Shown one piece after another: positions 59,601-64,000 of a DNA stretch of 64,000 nt (position 1 is the stretch's first letter; every line of letters starts with the position of its first letter). The stretch spans positions 1,467,501 through 1,531,500 of the forward strand of contig JAZGTH010000099.1 of assembly GCA_036877525.1 (NCBI GenBank). The letters are read 5' to 3'. The translations under genes and the position numbers were made by a program. Under the pieces are notes generated by a model, which worked only from the letters and a program-made list of their open reading frames with translations, did no database searches and had not been told where the DNA came from. Origin of the DNA: Chromobotia macracanthus (Eukaryota > Chordata > Actinopteri > Cypriniformes > Botiidae).

Positions 59601-62600
59601 CTGTTTCTCTTTCACGTCTCTGTTTAGGTCTTGAACTCGGTTCACTCACCTGCATGTCCTGCTACAAAACAGTCCTTCTCCACGTTTTCTAAAGAGAAGA
59701 TTGAAACACTTCAGACATAATAAAACTGAGAGATCACGTGTATCACAGTGAAGATCTGAGGCGCATGTTCAGATGAACTCCGGCACTTTCAGAGAACGGA
59801 AGAGAAGAAGTGAGAGTCACCGACGCGTTGAGAGAACGGAAGAGAAGAAGTGAGAGTCACCGACGCGTTGAGAGAACGGAAGAGAAGAAGTGAGAGTCAC
59901 CGACGCGTTGAGAGAACGGAAGAGAAGAAGTGAGAGTCACCGACGCGTTGAGAGAACGGAAGAGAAGAAGTGAGAGTCACCGACGCGTTGAGAGAACGGA
60001 AGAGAAGAAGTGAGAGTCACCGACGCGTTGAGAGAACGGAAGAGAAGAAGTGAGAGTCACAGACGAGTTCAGAGAACGGAAGAGAAGAAGTGAGAGTCAC
60101 AGACGAGTTCAGAGAACAGAAGAGAAGAAGTGAGAGTCACAGACGAGTTCAGAGAACAGAAGAGAAGAAGCGAGAGTCACAGACGAGTTCAGAGAACAGA
60201 AGAGAAGAAGCGAGAGTCACAGACGAGTTCAGAGAACGGAAGAGAAGAAGCGAGAGTCAGAGAACAGAAGTTCAGAGAACGGAAGAGAAGAAGCGAGAGT
60301 CACAGACGAGTTCAGAGAACGGAAGAGAAGAAGCGAGAGTCACAGACGCGTTCAGAGAACGGAAGAGAAGAAGCGAGAGTCACAGACGAGTTCAGAGAAC
60401 AGAAGAGAAGAAGCGAGAGTCACAGACGAGTTCAGAGAACAGAAGAGAAGAAGCGAGAGTCACAGACGAGTTCAGAGAACAGAAGAGAAGAAGCGAGAGT
60501 CACAGACGAGTTCAGAGAACAGAAGAGAAGAAGCGAGAGTCACAGACGAGTTCAGAGAACAGAAGAGAAGAAGCGAGAGTCACAGACGCGTTCAGAGAAC
60601 AGAAGAGAAGAAGCGAGAGTCACAGACGAGTTCAGAGAACAGAAGAGAAGAAGCGAGAGTCACAGACGAGTTCAGAGAACAGAAGAGAAGAAGCGAGAGT
60701 CACAGACGCGTTCAGAGAACAGAAGAGAAGAAGAAGTGAGAGTCACAGACGCGATCAGAGAACAGAAGAGAAGAAGTGAGAGTCACAGACGCGATCAGAG
60801 AACAGAAGAGAAGAAGTGAGAGTCACAGACGAGTTCAGAGAACAGAAGAGAAGAAGTGAGAGTCACAGACGCGATCAGAGAACAGAAGAGAAGAAGTGAG
60901 AGTCACAGACGCGATCAGAGAACAGAAGAGAAGAAGTGAGAGTCACAGACGCGATCAGAGAACAGAAGAGAAGAAGTGAGAGTCACAGACGCGATCAGAG
61001 AACAGAAGAGAAGAAGTGAGAGTCACAGACGAGTTCAGAGAACAGAAGAGAAGAAGCGAGAGTCACAGACGAGTTCAGAGAACAGAAGAGAAGAAGCGAG
61101 AGTCACAGACGAGTTCAGAGAACAGAAGAGAAGAAGCGAGAGTCACAGACGAGTTCAGAGAACAGAAGAGAAGAAGCGAGAGTCACAGACGCGATCAGAG
61201 AACAGAAGAGAAGAAGCGAGAGTCACAGACGAGTTCAGAGAACAGAAGAGAAGAAGCGAGAGTCACAGACGCGTTCAGAGAACAGAAGAGAAGAAGCGAG
61301 AGTCACAGACGCGTTCAGAGAACAGAAGAGAAGAAGCGAGAGTCACAGACGCGTTCAGAGAACAGAAGAGAAGAAGCGAGAGTCACAGACGCGTTCAGAG
61401 AACAGAAGAGAAGAAGCGAGAGTCACAGACGCGTTCAGAGAACAGAAGAGAAGAAGCGAGAGTCACAGACGCGTTCAGAGAACAGAAGAGAAGAAGCGAG
61501 AGTCACAGACGAGTTCAGAGAACAGAAGAGAAGAAGCGAGAGTCACAGACGAGTTCAGAGAACAGAAGAGAAGAAGTGAGAGTCACAGACGCGTTCAGAG
61601 AACAGAAGAGAAGAAGAAGTGAGAGTCACAGACGCGTTCAGAGAACAGAAGAGAAGAAGCGAGAGTCACAGACGAGTTCAGAGAACAGAAGAGAAGAAGT
61701 GAGAGTCACAGACGAGTTCAGAGAACAGAAGAGAAGAAGTGAGAGTCACAGACGCGTTCAGAGAACAGAAGAGAAGAAGTGAGAGTCACAGACGAGTTCA
61801 GAGAACAGAAGAGAAGAAGCGAGAGTCACAGACGAGTTCAGAGAACAGAAGAGAAGAAGCGAGAGTCACAGACGAGTTCAGAGAACAGAAGAGAAGAAGT
61901 GAGTCACAGACGAGTTCAGAGAACAGAAGAGAAGAAGTGAGAGTCACAGACGAGTTCAGAGAACAGAAGAGAAGAAGTGAGAGTCACAGACGAGTTCAGA
62001 GAACAGAAGAGAAGAAAAGCGAGAGTCACAGACGAGTTCAGAGAACAGAAGAGAAGAAGCGAGAGTCACAGACGAGTTCAGAGAACAGAAGAGAAGAAGT
62101 GAGAGTCACAGACGCGTTCAGAGAACAGAAGAGAAGAAGAAGTGAGAGTCACAGACGCGTTCAGAGAACAGAAGAGAAGAAGCGAGAGTCACAGACGAGT
62201 TCAGAGAACAGAAGAGAAGAAGTGAGAGTCACAGACGAGTTCAGAGAACAGAAGAGAAGAAGTGAGAGTCACAGACGAGTTCAGAGAACAGAAGAGAAGA
62301 AGTGAGAGTCACAGACGAGTTCAGAGAACAGAAGAGAAGAAGTGAGAGTCACAGACGCGTTCAGAGAACGGAAGAGAAGAAGCGAGAGTCACAGACGAGT
62401 TCAGAGAACGGAAGAGAAGAAGCGAGAGTCACAGACGAGTTCAGAGAACAGAAGAGAAGAAGTGAGAGTCACAGACGAGTTCAGAGAACAGAAGAGAAGA
62501 AGCGAGAGTCACAGACGAGTTCAGAGAACAGAAGAGAAGAAGTGAGAGTCACAGACGAGTTCAGAGAACAGAAGAGAAGAAGTGAGAGTCACAGACGAGT

Positions 62601-63879
62601 TCAGAGAACAGAAGAGAAGAAGCGAGAGTCACAGACGAGTTCAGAGAACAGAAGAGAAGAAGTGAGAGTCACAGACGAGTTCAGAGAACAGAAGAGAAGA
62701 AGTGAGAGTCACAGACGAGTTCAGAGAACAGAAGAGAAGAAGCGAGAGTCACAGACGAGTTCAGAGAACAGAAGAGAAGAAGTGAGAGTCACAGACGAGT
62801 TCAGAGAACAGAAGAGAAGAAGTGAGAGTCACAGACGAGTTCAGAGAACAGAAGAGAAGAAGTGAGAGTCACAGACGAGTTCAGAGAACAGAAGAGAAGA
62901 AGCGAGAGTCACAGACGAGTTCAGAGAACAGAAGAGAAGAAGTGAGAGTCACAGACGAGTTCAGAGAACAGAAGAGAAGAAGCGAGAGTCACAGACGCGT
63001 TCAGAGAACAGAAGAGAAGAAGCGAGAGTCACAGACGCGTTCAGAGAACAGAAGACAAGAAGTGAGAGTCACAGACGAGTTCAGAGAACAGAAGAGAAGA
63101 AGCGAGAGTCACAGACGCGTTCAGAGAACAGAAGAGAAGAAGTGAGAGTCACAGACGAGTTCAGAGAACAGAAGAGAAGAAGCGAGAGTCACAGACGAGT
63201 TCAGAGAACAGAAGAGAAGAAGCGAGAGTCACAGACGAGTTCAGAGAACAGAAGAGAAGAAGTGAGAGTCACAGACGAGTTCAGAGAACAGAAGAGAAGA
63301 AGTGAGAGTCACAGACGAGTTCAGAGAACAGAAGAGAAGAAGCGAGAGTCACAGACGCGATCAGAGAACAGAAGAGAAGAAGTGAGAGTCACAGACGCGA
63401 TCAGAGAACAGAAGAGAAGAAGTGAGAGTCACAGACGCGTTCAGAGAACAGAAGAGAAGAAGTGAGAGTCACAGACGCGTTCAGAGAACAGAAGAGAAGA
63501 AGTGAGAGTCACAGACGAGTTCAGAGAACAGAAGAGAAGAAGTGAGAGTCACAGACGAGTTCAGAGAACAGAAGAGAAGAAGTGAGAGTCACAGACGAGT
63601 TCAGAGAACAGAAGAGAAGAAGTGAGAGTCACAGACGAGTTCAGAGAACAGAAGACAAGAAGTGAGAGTCACAGACGAGTTCAGAGAACAGAAGAGAAGA
63701 AGCGAGAGTCACAGACGAGTTCAGAGAACAGAAGAGAAGAAGCGAGAGTCACAGACGAGTTCAGAGAACAGAAGAGAAGAAGTGAGAGTCACAGACGAGT
63801 TCAGAGAACAGAAGAGAAGAAGTGAGAGTCACAGACTCTGGTGTCGCTCACCGGATGCGCTGCGCGCGTGACTCGACAT
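56653..63879 (-). CDS. casp6: Caspase-6
   Basis: Executioner-type cysteine protease that cleaves after aspartate (lamin A and others). Eight exons join in frame to 298 aa (human 293): 63852-63879, 59650-59688, 58791-58830, 58559-58708, 57735-57811, 57273-57448, 57024-57171, 56653-56891. The first exon (MSSHARSASG) resembles the human MSSASG start and has a perfect donor (CATCCG/gtgagc). The second gives ENVEKDCFVAGHA. The large subunit has YKMGHKRRGTALIFNHE, the catalytic-His motif FLSHGENG, and the catalytic-Cys pentapeptide QACRG formed across the 57273/57171 junction. The small subunit has MCYSVAEGYYSHREVINGS, SLEFTELLTLVNRKVSQR and KKQVPCFASMLTKKL. The prodomain is short, without CARD or DED. 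Intron 1 is about 4.2 kb and almost wholly tandem repeat. Fish have casp6 paralogues; I cannot tell which copy this is. No lesion seen. Confidence 0.93.
59102..59575. repeat. 15-18-bp ATTATTACATACAGT tandem array
   Basis: About thirty copies of a TACAGTATTATTACA-type unit with variants (TTGTTATA, TGTTGTATTG) in the casp6 intron between the exons at 58791-58830 and 59650-59688. Several minus- and plus-strand frames are open across it only because the unit lacks stops. Confidence 0.92.
59789..63836. repeat. 40-bp minisatellite, about 101 copies, in casp6 intron 1
   Basis: The unit is GTTCAGAGAACAGAAGAGAA followed by GAAGTGAGAGTCACAGACGA. Common variants are AACGG/AACAG, GAAGC/GAAGT and ACGAG/ACGCG/ACGCGA. 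The 40-bp step is kept over about 4048 bp, with a few indels: a partial unit near 60250-60280, extra AAG near 60729, 61614 and 62132, a 2-bp loss at about 61901, and an extra AA at about 62016. Purines dominate the plus strand, so the casp6 pre-mRNA (minus) carries CUUCUUCUCUUCUGUUCUCU in each unit. It ends 16 bp short of casp6 exon 1. Since 40 is not divisible by three, frames cycle and give spurious open frames of 67-268 codons. Confidence 0.98.
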
Positions 63880-64000
63880 CGCTGTTTCTGGAGGTCAAAT
63901 CTGCGACGCGTCCCAAAAGTTGAAGAGACGGAACTGATTTGAACAAAAACAGCACCCGAAGGTGAAGCTACAGGTAGCCAATCACAGCACTCGAAATGTT
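63880..64000. promoter_or_regulatory. casp6 5' flank
   Basis: About 120 bp upstream of the casp6 ATG on the minus strand. On that strand it contains a CCAAT-like ATTGGCT (plus AGCCAAT at 63976-63982), usual for a promoter, within moderately CpG-containing sequence. The transcription start is not defined. Confidence 0.45.

Noticed and set aside
60090..63871. Plus-strand open frames (67-268 codons, RVTDEFREQKRRSE-type repeats)
   Set aside because: They are translations of the 40-bp minisatellite. Successive copies run through all three frames because 40 is not a multiple of three. The region is casp6 intron 1.

Overview
The window is vertebrate nuclear DNA, from a teleost fish. Genes have many short exons with GT-AG introns, intergenic sequence is AT-rich, and there are many microsatellites, a tRNA-derived SINE of the HAmo type with the 'GGATAAAAGC' fish SINE/LINE tail, and palindromic MITEs. 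The SINE and MITE types suggest a cypriniform (carp/zebrafish-like) fish; this is inference from repeat style. The exon limits below were read by eye from splice sites and homology remembered from vertebrate families. No alignment was run.

Layout. 1-4551: intergenic/3'UTR with a hAT MITE. 4552-10254 (-): nr2c1 (orphan nuclear receptor TR2), 13 coding exons, apparently intact (597 aa); its upstream region holds an unusual cluster of DR1 nuclear-receptor sites. 13669-20059 (-): fgd6, with complete DH-PH-FYVE-PH coding exons but no N-terminal half. About 20740-23811 (+): a 5'-truncated, probably decayed vezatin (vezt). 25611-29320 (-): usp44, intact. About 31545-33028 (+): remnants of depdc4. 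34629-42999 (+): scyl2, intact (921 aa). 46969-about 50070 (-): a CCCH zinc-finger/WWE protein of the PARP12/ZAP group without a PARP catalytic domain. 50158-53694: an 18-bp minisatellite of roughly 196 copies. 56653-63879 (-): casp6, intact (298 aa), whose first intron contains a 40-bp minisatellite of roughly 101 copies plus a smaller array.

The order nr2c1-fgd6-vezt-usp44 and depdc4-scyl2 matches the conserved neighbourhoods I know from human 12q22-q23, which supports the orthology calls. These genes do not form one pathway: they cover nuclear receptor transcription control, a Rho/Cdc42 GEF, an adherens-junction protein, mitotic deubiquitination, clathrin-coat trafficking, antiviral-type RNA binding and apoptosis. 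There is no operon logic.

The most noteworthy signals are four. (1) The fgd6/vezt head-to-head junction has lost the 5' parts of both genes. (2) Three 21-bp-phased DR1-type sites lie upstream of nr2c1, whose product family binds DR1. (3) Two very long minisatellites flank or interrupt the ZAP-like gene and casp6. One carries TGACG plus TATAAA in nearly every unit; the other would give the casp6 pre-mRNA about 100 pyrimidine-rich UCUU-type tracts. (4) The CCCH-WWE protein appears to have three WWE modules and no ART domain.
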